Below, piece after piece: positions 1 through 13,158 of a DNA stretch of 64,000 nucleotides (positions are counted from its first letter, which is position 1; each line of letters begins with the position of its first letter). Where the stretch lies: positions 16,776,551-16,840,550 of the forward strand of contig CM033106.1 of NCBI GenBank assembly GCA_019321725.1, read 5' to 3'. The stretch comes from Paulownia fortunei. Lineage: Eukaryota > Streptophyta > Magnoliopsida > Lamiales > Paulowniaceae. The notes under the pieces are model-generated. The model ran no database searches and had not been told where the DNA came from. It was given only the letters and a program-made list of their open reading frames with translations. Both the position numbers and the translations under genes were made by a program.

Positions 1-978
1 GTTGGAGAGGAATACTAAACAAATTTAGACTAAGCCACCAACCAAGTGAAAGGTAAGTAAAGATTCATTTGCAACCACAATGCATAGACATAGTAGATGT
101 GTGAATTATATGTGATATCATAAATCATATGTGCATAGTAGAGGGCTCTCCATTGAGCATACATACATGGGAATTGTCATTGGCACGTGCATGCATCATA
201 TACGAGCATTGTGATAAATCTTGCATTGCACGGCATGATTTAGAGAAAGGAAAATATTTTGCTGACCGCTACTAGTGCATCGAAGCATGCATGGATTTGC
301 ATGATTTTATGCATAGATTTGCAGGTTCGCGTGCATGGATTTGCATGCGTATGAGTATGCATGGATTTGCATGCTTATATGATTATTGGCCATTGGATTA
401 TGGCGATGTGCAGAGCTCTTTTTCCGGTGCATGGGATAGTAGCGTTGGTCAGGGGCCCAAGAAAGAAATGATTTTGAGAGAAATATTTGATGCATAAAAT
501 TGCATTGTGGGCATAGCATTTTGAGATGCATGACTTGATATTGTGGATTATTCTTTGACATGCATAATCTTTACTTGCTGAGCGTTAGCTCATATAGTTT
601 ATGCATTGTAGGTGAGTCTGGTGATACTTGATACCATGGACTTACTGGGCAAGCTGTTGGGGTTCCTACAGGTTCTGAGGATCAGTGTACATGGATGACG
701 ACCTGTTGGGTTGATTGTTAACTTATTTGATTTTGTAGTCTATTGTATTACGTTTTGGGATTTGTACAATGTGTTACTTTTATAACTTTTCTGTACACGG
801 GTATATAAATATTATGATTATTATGGGTCATCTGCAGGTATATATATTAGTCTGTGAGTGGGAAAATATTTATTATTTATTAATATGTTGTAGAAAAAAA
901 ATTAATAATGCATGCACACAAGCTCTATCATGTTAAATTATACTATATATATAGTTCTGTAGTAATGGGGGTGTTACA
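1..978 (+). mobile_element. Family-G gypsy LTR, 3' part (cut by window start)
   Basis: The sequence matches the last third of the complete family-G LTRs at 38783-41682 and 43862-46758: it opens at the equivalent of 40664 and ends GGGGGTGTTACA at 978. It carries the same CATGGATTTGCATG motif cluster (about 284-386) and the same AT-rich TATATAAAT stretch near 800. No primer-binding site follows 978, so this is the 3' LTR of an element lying to the left, or a solo LTR. Short open frames inside it are not genes. Confidence 0.85.
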
Positions 979-1352
979 CAAGGGCTTGACTTTTTCCACA
1001 TATCCCTCACCTCGCATGATGGGATTTTGCCTTGGTCTTAGCTTGCTCACAAATTTTGATTTCACTTGAAAATGCTTTCTAAAGGGTAACTTAGCATCTA
1101 AGTGTTCAAGATAGCCACCAAGCTTTCATCCTCCAACTCTTCTCCTTTTGAAATTTTCAATAGAGTTCCCAAGTCTTTCTTCAACCTATTTTCCTACACT
1201 TGTTCAACAACAAAGGGATTAAAAGCATCTAATTGATTGTACTTAGGCTTTTCCACCCAACAATCTAATCCCTTAAATTTTGTATTTCACCTTTTCAATT
1301 TTCTTTTAAGTTCACAATTCATGCATCAACTTTCTCCTCATAATTAGTTTGT
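979..1352. other. Unassigned spacer between two LTRs
   Basis: This 374-bp spacer lies between the end of the family-G LTR and the start of the copia LTR. On the minus strand it has coding-like but interrupted stretches (runs of Lys/Glu codons broken by stops), suggesting a decayed gene or retroelement coding fragment. I cannot assign it to a family. Confidence 0.3.
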
Positions 1353-3570
1353 TGTTGGGTTTGCTATGACTATGGGGTGTGCGCAGTGGAATTTAAAAAA
1401 TTAATTTACAAGTAAACACATGCAACAATGATTATTACTTCACCCCAAGTTTGCAGCGATTCTAACGATCGTGTGTTTTTTGATAGTTTTACAAGGCAAT
1501 GTAAATGAAGTTTTGGATTTTTACCTTTGAAGCAATCTAGTTACTGTAGGGTGTGTAGCAATCATTTGTTATTGATTACTGAAATAGTTTACAAGGGATC
1601 CAATTATCTCCGCTCTAAAGAAAGTCCACATGTTTGGACTAGAACACAAAATTAGAACCTTGCTAGAGATTTTAATTCATTTACTAATCTAGTTTGGAGT
1701 GCTTTTGTGAGTATTAATTCTTAATCCAACTTGTGGAGTTAAGAATTCAACACATCTAAAAATAAAGAGGATTCTATTGATTATACTGGAAGAAGTTATT
1801 AGATAGAAAAAGTGTTTAAGCAAGAAAAGAAAAATTCCTCTTAAAATTATGAAATGGCAGAAAATTCGGATAGATACATCCCCTAAAATTTTGACCATAT
1901 CATGACATATAGGTGGCTGAAAAATTATCCCTTAATTTTTCACCCTTCCCAATTTCCTATATGTTGAAATTGGTTGTTTGGAAGAGTCAAAACTCTCCAA
2001 AAATAACCCGTTCAATCAACTCTTATCCTTGGATGTATGTGACTGATTTTGTGGACTTCTACAAGCCACAAAATCGGCCATCTCTCTCTCATCTTATTTG
2101 TGTTGGACTCTTTCAATGCAATCAAGATAGATATCTAATATATGGAATTATCTTCATAAAACAATTAATAAAAAAATCATGTTATCCTTTTTTTTATTTC
2201 CTCTTCCAATAATCCAAGTGGGCCTTAAAATGAGGCACTTTAATTTTGAGTTTGGACTTTTACAAAGTCCATTAATTAATCCAATTTACTCATTTTCAAT
2301 TAATTGATCCAATCAATTAATTATTTCACTCTACTTGGGCTTACTTAGGCTTCATAATCTTATTAGGTTCAATTAAATAATTTTTTTACTTAATTAAATA
2401 ATTAATTCAACCCATTGAATTAATTTATATCCCAAATTAATCTCCATTAATTAATTAAATCCAACTACTTGGATTAATTCCTAGATTAGAAATGCTCTAT
2501 TTCAATTTATGTGTGACCTTTTAGGTTCACAACTAAGCTAGTAGTGGGCTTACAATATTTATAACTTATGAATAACAATTATTCTAATTAATTAATCTAA
2601 TTAATTAATTCGCTTGCTATTAACTCCTTGGTTCCAAGAAGCTCACTATCCATGAAAACACCTAGCAAGTAATCATTGCAAACTAGTCTTAGGTGAAATA
2701 GCTAGTAAACCTATTACTGTTACGAGTGTCATACACATACGGTCCTTGCGTCATCTAATCTCCCAATTGAATCAAAGGTATAGTTTATAGTTGAAACCCT
2801 AATTGATTCAATAACTATAATTCCATTTCAAGTTATAATTGACTCATGATGAGTTATTAGAAAATCCCATCTAACGTTCATCCTGCCTTGGCCAATAACT
2901 TCTAAGTTATGAATTATCAAAATATAGGAGATTCACTTATTCTGCCAGACAAGTGACAGATCCTTTGTTGGCTACACATTAACCTCCATACATGTAAAAG
3001 AAAATCCAACGTACCCCCTTTGTGATTGTCAAGCAATCAGAAGATACATCAAAATGAAACACGACATACACAAGGCTACTATGGTGCCTCAAGTCTTAAA
3101 ACTAATCGCGTACTATCGTAATATGTAAATTCTTATTTCAACAGATAATGTTTCCAACTAAGAATTTCCAGCAAGCCTGTTTAGTGTACTTGTTCTCTAA
3201 CAAGCACCCGTATACACGCACTACTATTACTACGCCAATGCCTATGGAGCGAGACATCCTCCTCATGCAAGCATCCATCATATGCGCAAGTCTATTGAGT
3301 TATTCGATGTCCCATCTAAAAAAATCCTCAACTCATAACTTATTAAAGATAAAAGTCTTAGAGGTATGTTACATGACCACTATTATATGCGCGACCATAC
3401 CCCGTAGTTAAATTTGATCTAAATACTTTATCTAATACATAGGAACAAATGCAAGACATAAGATAAAGAGAGTGTCTTTTTATTAATATGATTCCCAATA
3501 AGATTGTCTTACAAAAGAAAAAGTACAATAGACCCAATCTAATTGGGGCGCTGGGCATCCTACTCTAATA
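1353..3570 (-). mobile_element. Copia element A, 3' LTR
   Basis: A long LTR of about 2.2 kb read on the minus strand, bounded by TGTTGGGTTT at 1353 and CTCTAATA at 3570 (minus-strand start TATTAGAG). A purine tract (AAGTGGGAGAC on the minus strand, 3571-3581) abuts it, as expected for a polypurine tract directly upstream of a 3' LTR. Related plus-strand copies occur at 24251-25926, 35217-36426, 38165-38782, 41828-43861 and 56342-64000. Shared blocks include the segment around 2980-3100 and dense TTAATTAA runs at 2260-2620. Ends are judged by eye. Confidence 0.72.
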
Positions 3571-5954
3571 GTCTCCCACTTACCCTAGCTCCAATTACCC
3601 ATGTATCTAAGGCCCATTTTCTCGAGATCCATCGACTACCTTCTATGCTAAGGGCTTAGTTAGTAGGTCTACTATATTTTGTGCTAAAGCAACTCGATCC
3701 ATAATGACGTTGCCTCTACCAATGATCTCTCTAATCAAGTGATATTGTCTCATTATGTGCTTGGGTCTTCGATGAGATCTTGGCTCCTTTGCTTGTGCAA
3801 AGGCCCCATTGTTACCACAGTAAATCATTACTGGATCAACAATAGATGAAACTATACCTAACCCTTGAATGAAGTTTCTTATCCAAATAGCTTCTTTTAA
3901 TACATCTTATCTTGCTTGGAACTATTTCAACTGACCACACCACCATTTAAGGTGAATATGTATCCAGACATGGACTTAGAGTCATCTATATCAGGTTGAA
4001 AACTAGAGTCTATATATCCCTCCAATTTTAGTTCTCCGTTGTCGTATATCAAAAAGATATCCTTAGTCCTTCTAAAGTGTTTAAGGATCATCTTAAGGCT
4101 TTCCAATGCTCTTCCCCTGGATTGGACTGATATCTGCTCATGACACTTAGAACATGTGCAATATTAGGCCTTGTACACAACATTGCATACATTATGCTCC
4201 CAATAACAGACGCATAATGTATACGAGTCATTCTTTCTCTCTCTTCAGGCTTCTTGGGAGATATAGCCTTAGAGATTGAAACCCCATGACTCATAGGTAG
4301 GAATCCATATTTAGATTCCTCCATGCTAAATATGTTTAGCACTTTTTCTATGTACATAGACTAGGATAGTCCGATCATCCTTCTAAATCTATATCTATAG
4401 ATCTTTATCCCTAGGGTAAAAGATGTATCTCCCAAGTCTTTCATAAAAAACTGTTTAAACAACCAAGTCTTTGTTTACTGCAATATCCCTATATTATTCC
4501 CAATAAGTACGATGTCATCAACGTAGAGCACAACTACGCTCCCACTAAACTTCTTGTGGACAAATGGTCCATTCAGGTTCTTATGAAAATCATACATTTT
4601 GATTATTTCATCAAATCGAATATTCCGGAGGGCCCAACATCAGTTGATGTGTCATCTACTACAATAATTATGACATTTTGTAGTTTTTGAACATCTTCAA
4701 GTTCCACGACTTTACTACTTCTCTCTCATAGAAATTCTTCTTTAAGGAAGGTGGCATTTCTTGAAACAAACACCCTATGTTCCGAGATGTCATAAAAATA
4801 GTATCTAATAGACTCCTTTAGATTCCACATGAACTTGCATAAGCTGGATCTCATATCCAACTTATCTCCCACTTGCTGCTTCACATAAGCAGAACACCCC
4901 CATACCCTAAGGCATTTATAGGAAGGTCTCTTACCACGACATATCTCATATGGTGTTTTGGGCACCACTTTAGATGGCACCCTATTAAATATGTATGCCG
5001 TCGTTTCCAAGGTATTGCCCTAGAAATAAAAAAGGTAATACAGTGAAACTCATCATAGATCGAACCATATCCAATAATGTTCGATTCCTACATTTCGCAA
5101 CTCTATTAAGTTGTGGAGTAGCAGAGGAGTCCATTGTGAGAGAATCTCATTCTCTCTTAGATAATCTAAAAACTCTATGCTTGACTACTCACCTCCTCGA
5201 TAAGATCGAAGAGTCTTTATACTTAAGCTAATTTGTTTCTCTACTTCACTTCTGAATTCTTTGAACTTTTCAAAGATTTTAGACTTGTACCTTAAAAGGT
5301 ACACATAACCATACCTATAGATGTCATCGATAAAGGTTAAGAAGTAGTTATAATTACCTCGAGCAATAACACTTAGTAGCCCACATATATCTATATGGAT
5401 CAAATCCAATAGATGTTTGGCTTGCTCCACTTGTCCAACAAATGGAGATTTGGTCATCTTTTCTTTGAGGCAGGGCTCGCATGTTGACAGTTCTTGCTCG
5501 TCCTTTAGGTCAAGCAATTGTGCCAACTTATTAATCCTTTTCTCAAAAATATGCTCTAATATTACATGCCATAGGCTCATGGAACTATGATTGTCTAATT
5601 TTCTTTCATTTTGTTGAATTGTGAGAATGGGGTTATGGGGAGTAATAGATAAAATCAGAACGTTTGAAAATGGAACAATTCCATTCTCAATGGTAAATCT
5701 AAAACCTTCTCTATCCAAAATCAGAATATAGATAATGTTCTTAATAATATCCAGAACATAAAGATAATTGTTCAAAATAGTTACAGAACTATTCTCAAAA
5801 GCCAGATTAACGGTGCCTATAGCTAATGCAGCAACCCTTGCTCCATTCCCCATCCTTGGGACCATCTCTCATCTATCCAGATTCCTACTTCTTGTCATTA
5901 TCTGCAAATCATTGCAAATATGTGAGCCATAACCGGTATATAATACCCAAGAAG
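3571..5954 (-). pseudogene. Copia element A pol remnant (integrase, RT, RNase H)
   Basis: Read from high to low coordinates, the copia order integrase-RT-RNase H is visible in several frames. At 5865-5185 there is a GAG-pre-integrase/integrase segment (GNGARVAALAIGT, then HIDICGL and YFLTFIDD, the first integrase acidic region). At 5010-4726 is the integrase C-terminal part with VFVSRNATFLKEEFL. At 4357-4088 is RT/RNase H linker sequence (MYAMLCTRPNIAHVLSVMSR, then YQSNPGEEHW). At 3828-3643 is the RNase H end (QAKEPRSH ... LTKPLA). Stops and frame changes separate these blocks, so the gene is dead. Gag, protease, PBS and the 5' LTR are missing: the element stops at 5954 where a family-G LTR begins. 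The motifs look like the Angela/SIRE side of Ty1/copia, but the clade is a guess. Confidence 0.85.
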
Positions 5955-8765
5955 TGTAACACCCCCATTACTACAAAACTATATATATAGTATAATTTAA
6001 CATGATAGAGCCTGTGTGCATGCATTATTATTAGTTTTTTTTTCCTTCAACATATTAATAAATAATAAATATTTTCTCACTCACAGACTAATATATATAC
6101 CTGCAGAGGACCCATAACAATCATAATATTTATATACCCGTGTACAGAAAAGTTATAAAAGTAACACATTGTACAAATTTCAAAACCAAATATAATAGAC
6201 TACAAAATCAAATAAGTTAACAATCAACCCAACAGGTCGTCATCCATGTACACTGATCCTCAGAACCTGTAGGAACCCCAACAACTTGCCCACTAAGTCT
6301 ATGGTATCAAGTATCACCAGACTCACCTACAATGCATAAATTATATGAGCTAACGCTCAGCAAGTAAAGATTATGCATGTCAAAGAATAATCCACAATAT
6401 CAAGTCATGCATCTCAAAATGCTATGCCCACAATGCAATTTTATGCATCAAAATATTTCTCTCAAAATATTTCTTTCTTGGGCCCCTGACCAACGCTACT
6501 ATCCCATGTACCAGAAAAGAGCTCTGTATACTGCCATAATCTAATGGCCAATAATCATATAAGCATGCAAATCCATACATACTCATACACATGCAAATCC
6601 ATGCACGCGAACCTGCAAATCCATGCATGCTTCGGTGCACTAGTAGTGGTTAGCAAAATATTTTCCTTTCTCAGAATCATGTCGTGCAATGCAAGATTTA
6701 TCACAATGCTCGTATATGATGCATGCACGTGCCAATGACAATGCCCATGTATGTATGCTCAATGGAGAGCCCTCTACTATGCACATATGATTTATGATAT
6801 TACATATAATTCACACATCTACTATATCTATGCATTGTGGTTGCAAATGAATCTTTACTTACCTTTGATCGGTTGTGTGTTACTTCTAGGTTTTTAAGTA
6901 TTACTCCCAACCACCCTAGATGTGAAACAATCTATAAAAACAAGATATCAATCACCATCCTCAATTAACAAGTTCATTTTACCTAATGTAGTATAAAGAT
7001 CTTGAATCTCAATTTAACTAAACAACCTTACCACTTAGAAACTATAACCAAATACAACCTTCTACGTACCTTTGTTCCACATCTTAAATGTATACTAACC
7101 TCACTTAATTGATGTATTATAACTCTAACAATATTTCCATAAATGTTAGGGATCAAATGCACCACATCTATGCTGGAACATGTTAATGAACCAAATGGGA
7201 CAGATTCACCACTTCACATTTTCTTGCTGCCACATTAATTTGCATGATGATTTTGACACCCTTAGACATATTCATTCACTCCATAATTTTTATCACACTT
7301 ATATAATATCAAAAAAAATGTAACCATGTCATTGAATGGCTAAAACTCATGGATATAGCTTCCCAAGTTCAGCTCCTTTCACAGCATACTGAAACAGATT
7401 TTTCCCACCATGACAGTTTTACGCACTTCATGACATTAATGGTTTTGGCACCATTAAGTATATTCAATCACTCCCAAATTTTCACCACAATTATATAACA
7501 TATAAAAATAGACAACCAGGTATATCCTTGCCAAAACGAATGGATTTAATACTGTAAAACAAGTCCACTTCACATAGGACAGAATCTGAAATTCGATAGT
7601 GATAGTTTTGAGCATCTCTTCAATATCATGCCCTATTTCAATTTCTAACTGATGAAAATTTATTCCAATACTCTTAACCCATATATATACATGTATATGA
7701 TGATAATTACAGGTTTTAATCAACATACCATACACTTTTGAAGCCTAAAATACAAGAAAATAGTAAGGTGACAGTTTCTGCCACAAGTATTTCCTATTAA
7801 GTGTTTGTCATCAAAACCCTTTCTTTGTGCACCAAAGTCTAACTAAAAACTTCCTAACACTTTATAAGTGATATTGAAAGCTTAGTAAATAATAAAACCA
7901 TTCAGAATAATCTGAAAACCAAGGCAAAACCGTAGATAAGTGTTACCTACGCAGATTTTGAGGTTAAACTTGATGGTAATCACTTCTCCTTTGCTTTTCT
8001 TGCTTTTATTTCAACTTGGAATCAATTTGGAGCACTTGGATACCTTAAGGTGTCTGTTTGGAAGATGAAAATGGCTGAAATGAAGGTCTGGTCATGGATT
8101 AAGGGTGAAGGGTTTGAGGTGTTAGCTTGAGATGTTAGCTTAAGCTTAATAAGAAAGCATGAGGTGGCAAAGCTTGAGGTGGCATGTAATGGTATAATCT
8201 GATTTTATCCCTTATCTTGCAGCCCTAATCTTGTTTGTCTCACATATTCTTATTTGGTTTCAACCTATCTTAGTCACCATTCATTTCCATAGGTAATTCC
8301 TATGTCCGTTCATTCGATCTCCAAATCGATTGACATCCGATTCTTAAATGATTGTCTAGTTTGTATTTCTAAAATCATATGCACATATGGACCTTGTATT
8401 ATGACACTTAAATCACATTATATCATGTCCAATATCCCAAGTATGTTAATCCATGGATGTATACTTTTAAAATACATCGATCTAATTAAATCAAATCATA
8501 TAAACTTACTAGTAACACCTTTAACACTTCAAAATTATAACATATAACCTATGAATATCCAATATATCGACCAATCTATTATTTTTCTTATTTAAATATA
8601 GAAATAAGATCTCAACCACTTATATCATGTGGTAGCATTAGAGGTCTAACGATTAAGAATGCTATATAAGATGCCATGTAAATGTTAATGCAAATTAGCA
8701 TATAAGTAGCATGTAATGCATGAATCACATTGGTCAAGTGAGTTGTGAGAGGTTCGGGTATCACA
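5955..8765 (-). mobile_element. Family-G element B, 3' LTR (minus strand)
   Basis: A full-length reverse-complement copy of the family-G LTR: it begins TGTAACACCCCC at 5955 and ends GGGTATCACA at 8765, 2.8 kb. It is followed on its internal side (8766 on) by the reverse complement of the purine-rich tract and of the conserved 'TCGGGGAnGAAATTTTTATAAGG' context seen just before the 3' LTR of the element at 51473. It carries the CATGGATTTGCATG cluster at about 6560-6634. It abuts copia element A directly at 5954/5955, so it probably inserted into that copia. Confidence 0.87.
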
Positions 8766-11700
8766 TCCTCTCCTCCTTATAAAAATTTCATCCCCGAAAT
8801 TTTCTTACCGAAAAAGTTTAGGATTCTAAGTTCTCATTTCATCCTCCATTTCCCAAATAGCTTCTTCTGTTGATTGACTTCTACTCTGTACTTTAACTAA
8901 TGAGATATTCTCATTTTGAAGTTACTTTACATCCCTTACTAGAATCTCTATAGGTCTTTATTCATATCTCCGACCTCAATTTAGTTCTATTGGTCCATTT
9001 TCAATAGATGATATAGATTCATGATATACTTCCTTAAAATGAACACATGAAACACATTGTGAACTCAAGACATTGATGCAAAAGGTTGAGTTTACAGACA
9101 ATATTCTCAATTATCTCAGTAATGCAAAATAAATCAATATACCTAGGATCAATTTTGTATGTAACATCCCCAAAAAAAATTTTTTTGCCCAAGCTGCATA
9201 ATCCATTTCATTAGAGACACCTTCAAAAAATTGATCCCCTATCATAAATTGCAACGATATTCCTCTTTAATCTGCATAACTCTAGGGTCACCTCTAACGA
9301 GTTTCCACACATTAGCAATTTGTTCTACCACTTCTATCATTTCCCAAACCATATTCAACCTAAAAGAACACCAATTTCATTTCAATAAAATGATGACCTA
9401 AATTTTCTATCATACAATGCCTCATAGAGAACTATCCCAAGTAGCCTTATCACTGTTGTGATAAGAAATTCCTCCAAGAAATAATTTTCTCAATTGACAT
9501 CAATAATCTAATGCACAATCTCTAAGCATATCTTGCAAAGCCTAATTTGTTTGTCCTGGTTTCCCATTGATGCATGGATGATCACAATACTAAAATATAA
9601 TTTTGTTACCAATACCTGAAGTAAGATCTTCTAGGAAGTAGACAAAGACCTTAAATCTACATCAGAACTAATAAACCATAAAGTCTAACTGCTTCCTATA
9701 CATTTGTCTTTCCATAGATTTCCATGGAATACCTAAGGTAAATTGAGAAAGAATGAGCATATTCAAATAACCTATGAACAATAACCCAATTCCATTATCA
9801 TGTACAAAATTTCTGAATGCCTTCTCATTTCCACCTGAAAATAAAAGCAGAACTAAGTCATTCCAATATATGAACTTTTACATATATCCCTTTTTTGTGG
9901 CAAACCAAATATTAATGATATATTCCATAATAGCTCGTTTAGTATCCGATATTTGTACATTTTCTTGAGATCACAAACATCATTCATACCACTAAATAAA
10001 ACAAATAAAAAGGTACATGATCATTACCTAAAACTTAGTCTTGTAATTTTGTATCCCTAATTTTCGCACCTCAAGTGATTATAATCACTTATCACAAAAA
10101 TCTATTTAAGTGACTTTTCTACCTTTCATCTTAATCCTAACCTTTCATCGGCCTTATTTTGAGCATTTGGAATTGGATCAAACAAAATTAGTCTTACCAA
10201 AATATTAATAAATAGATAATTCACCACTTACTCTAATTCATCCTCTATACAACCTTCAACTCCCATAATAGTTTATGATGTAAAATTTCTTTGAATATTA
10301 GTCTATTGAGATATTTCATTCCAATGACATCTATTGTTATATGGATCATATAATATATTCAGTTACTAGTAATATATATCCTTTCTTCTGGTTAAACTCC
10401 TTGTAAGTATATAGATATTTCAAGTACTTCGATTTTGTAATGTAACATGTAGTATTACATAAATAATCTAATTAACTCAAAGAGTATCGAGTAATTTTTC
10501 TATATTATATCAAACATATACCAAAACACAATGAGATAAACCACTATACACAATAAATAACTTATATCTAAAGTTGGAGTCACTACTGAAGCTCAATTCA
10601 ATTCTCTTTAAGTAATTATAAATTTCTTTCCACTTAGCGAACCATTCAAATTTCATATACTTGTATGTATGATGAAATAAAGCAGTAACAACTAAGGAGA
10701 AATTTTTTACTGAATACCCAATAATATCACTAACCAGAAAATATTTCTTATTTCTATCACATTTATTGGTCTTCTTTATTTCAATACAACCTCAAAGTTT
10801 TGAATAGTTACAAGGACACTTTCTTAAGAAAATTACTAGTACCAAAATAAATATTGTATTACATAACCGAAAGCTCGCATTTACTAAATCGAACAAATAA
10901 TTTCTACTTCCTTAAAGTTTTCAAGATCATATTGAAAGGTCAATCATATTTCTCCTCATTATATACTAAGATATCATCAATGAATATCACCCCAAACATA
11001 CCTATATAGAATCATCAAACACATTATTCACCATGTATATCAAAATAATTAGGGCATTAGTCAACCCAATGGCACAACAAGAAATTCATAATTAATTCAA
11101 ACTTAAAATCATTCATCAAGTAGCTCATCTTAATTTATTAAATAAACCTTAATATGAAAATATGTACTTATTACAAATTATTACTCAATTCAGTTGCAAT
11201 AAAAAAAAATACATAACCTCAAGATTCATCTTTCTTGTAGGTGAATATGAAGTGGAGCTTGTTTAGGAAAATTACTAAACCTTAATGCCTTGCCCAACAT
11301 TATAACAATATCACTTAAGGTTCATCGAATTCCAATAGGTGTATATGATAAACTAAAAGAGAGATTGGATTTGTTCTTACAACTATATCCAGGATAAAAT
11401 CAATTGGTTAGTCAATAACATGCCCAGAAACTTCTTTTCAACATGTATCAAGAGATCTGAGATCACACAAATGGATTTTTAGTAAACTTGGACATTTCTA
11501 AAAATTCTAACACAACCTAAAGATCGATAATAACTCTTTCTTACAACTCTCTTACACTGTATAAAATTATAATTTGATAATCTTCTTTATTTTCTACAAA
11601 TAGTAAACATTTTCCTGCTATCGCCTCCATAAAATTTCTAAATTTTCATCACCTAGAATTTAAAAGTCTTAATAATCCTGAATTAATCCATCATGCATAA

Positions 11701-12141
11701 TTCTCAATAAATCAATCAACATAAAAGGTTATATCATAATCCTAGCCAATATAACAAAATTAACCTACAACTATTAAAATCTATTTAGTTGATCTTGAAC
11801 CTCCAGAAGTATTTAAAACATTGTAATTGACCTCATATATATATATATATAGATATATATCAAGTACCCTATCCAATCTTATTACATACGTAGTAGATAA
11901 TAGAGAATATGTAGCTATAAAGATAGAATACCAACCATAAAGTTTGTACCTGTTACTACTGATGAGTCTGCCTCAACATTATTTTATAGAAAATCTTAAA
12001 ACACATGGCCAATATTATTCATGAAATACAAAATGAATTATACAACAAATAAAACATACTGGCATGGTTGTGTTCCACCAGTTTCAAAGGTCATGTACAT
12101 GGACAGTCTACAGAACCACAAACTGGGCTCTGATACCACTC
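8766..12141 (-). mobile_element. Family-G element B, decayed internal region
   Basis: About 3.4 kb between the two LTRs of element B, shorter than the 4.7 kb internal region of the copy at 46759-51472. Next to the 3' LTR the minus strand still encodes the chromodomain-like C-terminal tail (a WEMEDEMR-like stretch near 8830-8880). The rest is strongly AT-enriched and full of stops with no long open frame, consistent with deletion and C-to-T decay. There is no intact gag, protease, RT or integrase. A short TA dinucleotide run lies near 11837-11850. Confidence 0.7.
12125..12138 (-). other. Primer-binding site (tRNA-Met type), element B
   Basis: The minus strand reads TGGTATCAGAGCCC four bases inside the 5' LTR end, the usual plant retrotransposon PBS complementary to initiator tRNA-Met. 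It fixes the orientation of element B as minus strand. Confidence 0.75.
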
Positions 12142-13157
12142 TATAACACCCCCATTACTACATAACTATATATATAGTATAATTTAACATGATAGAGCCT
12201 GTGTGCATGCATTATTATTATTTTTTTCCTGCAATATATTAATAAATAATAAACATTTTCTCACTCACAGACGAATATATATACCTGCAGAGGACCCATA
12301 ACAATCATAATATTTATATACCCGTGTACAGAAAAGTTATAAAAGTAACACATTATACAAATCCCAAAACCTAATACAATAGACTACAAAATCAAATAAG
12401 TTAACAATCAACCCAACAGGTCGTCATCCATGTACACTGATCCTCAGAACCTGTAGGAACCCCAACAGCTTGCCTAGTAAGTCCATGGTATCAAGTATCA
12501 CCAGACTCACCTACAATGCATAAACTATATGAGCTAACGCTCAGCAAGTAAAGATTATGCATGTCAAAGAATAATCCACAATATCAAGTCATGCATCTCA
12601 AAATGCTATGCCCACAATGCAATTTTATGCATCAAAATATTTCTCTCAAAATCATTTCTATCTTGGGCCCCTGACCAACGCTACTATCCCATGCACCGGA
12701 AAAGAGCTCTATATACCGCCATAATCCAATGGCCAATAATCATATAAGCATGCAAATCCATGCATACTCATACGCATGCAAATCCATGCACGCAAACCTG
12801 CAAATTCATACATAAAACCATGTAAATTCATGCATGCTTCGGTGCACTAGTAGTGGTCAGCAAAATATTTTCTTTTCTCAGAATTATGTCATGCAATGCA
12901 AGATTTATCATAATGCTCGTATATGATGCATGCGCGTGCCAATGACAATTCCCATGTATGTATGCTCAATGGAGAGCCCTCTACTATGCACATATGATTT
13001 ATGATATTACATATAATTCACACATCTACTATGTCTATGCATTGTGGTTGCAAATGAATCTTTACTTACCTTTGATCGGTTGTGTGTTACTTCTAGGTTT
13101 CTTAAGCATTACTCCCCAACCCTAGATGTGAAACAATCTGTAAAAATACAAGATATC
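12142..13157 (-). mobile_element. Family-G element B, 5' LTR (truncated)
   Basis: The sequence matches 5955-6950 closely, from TATAACACCCCC at 12142 up to about CAAGATATCA at 13157, then switches abruptly to Athila-type LTR sequence. Only the terminal 1.0 kb of the expected 2.8-2.9 kb is present. The missing part does not reappear on the far side of the Athila element at 21165, so this is a deletion junction and not a clean nested insertion. Confidence 0.8.
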
Positions 13158-13158
13158 A

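Noticed and set aside
12125..12138. Possible tRNA-related gene at PBS-like sequences
   Set aside because: Only 12-18 bases match tRNA 3' ends, as expected for primer-binding sites; no cloverleaf is present at 12125, 19775, 46762, 53863 or 62725.
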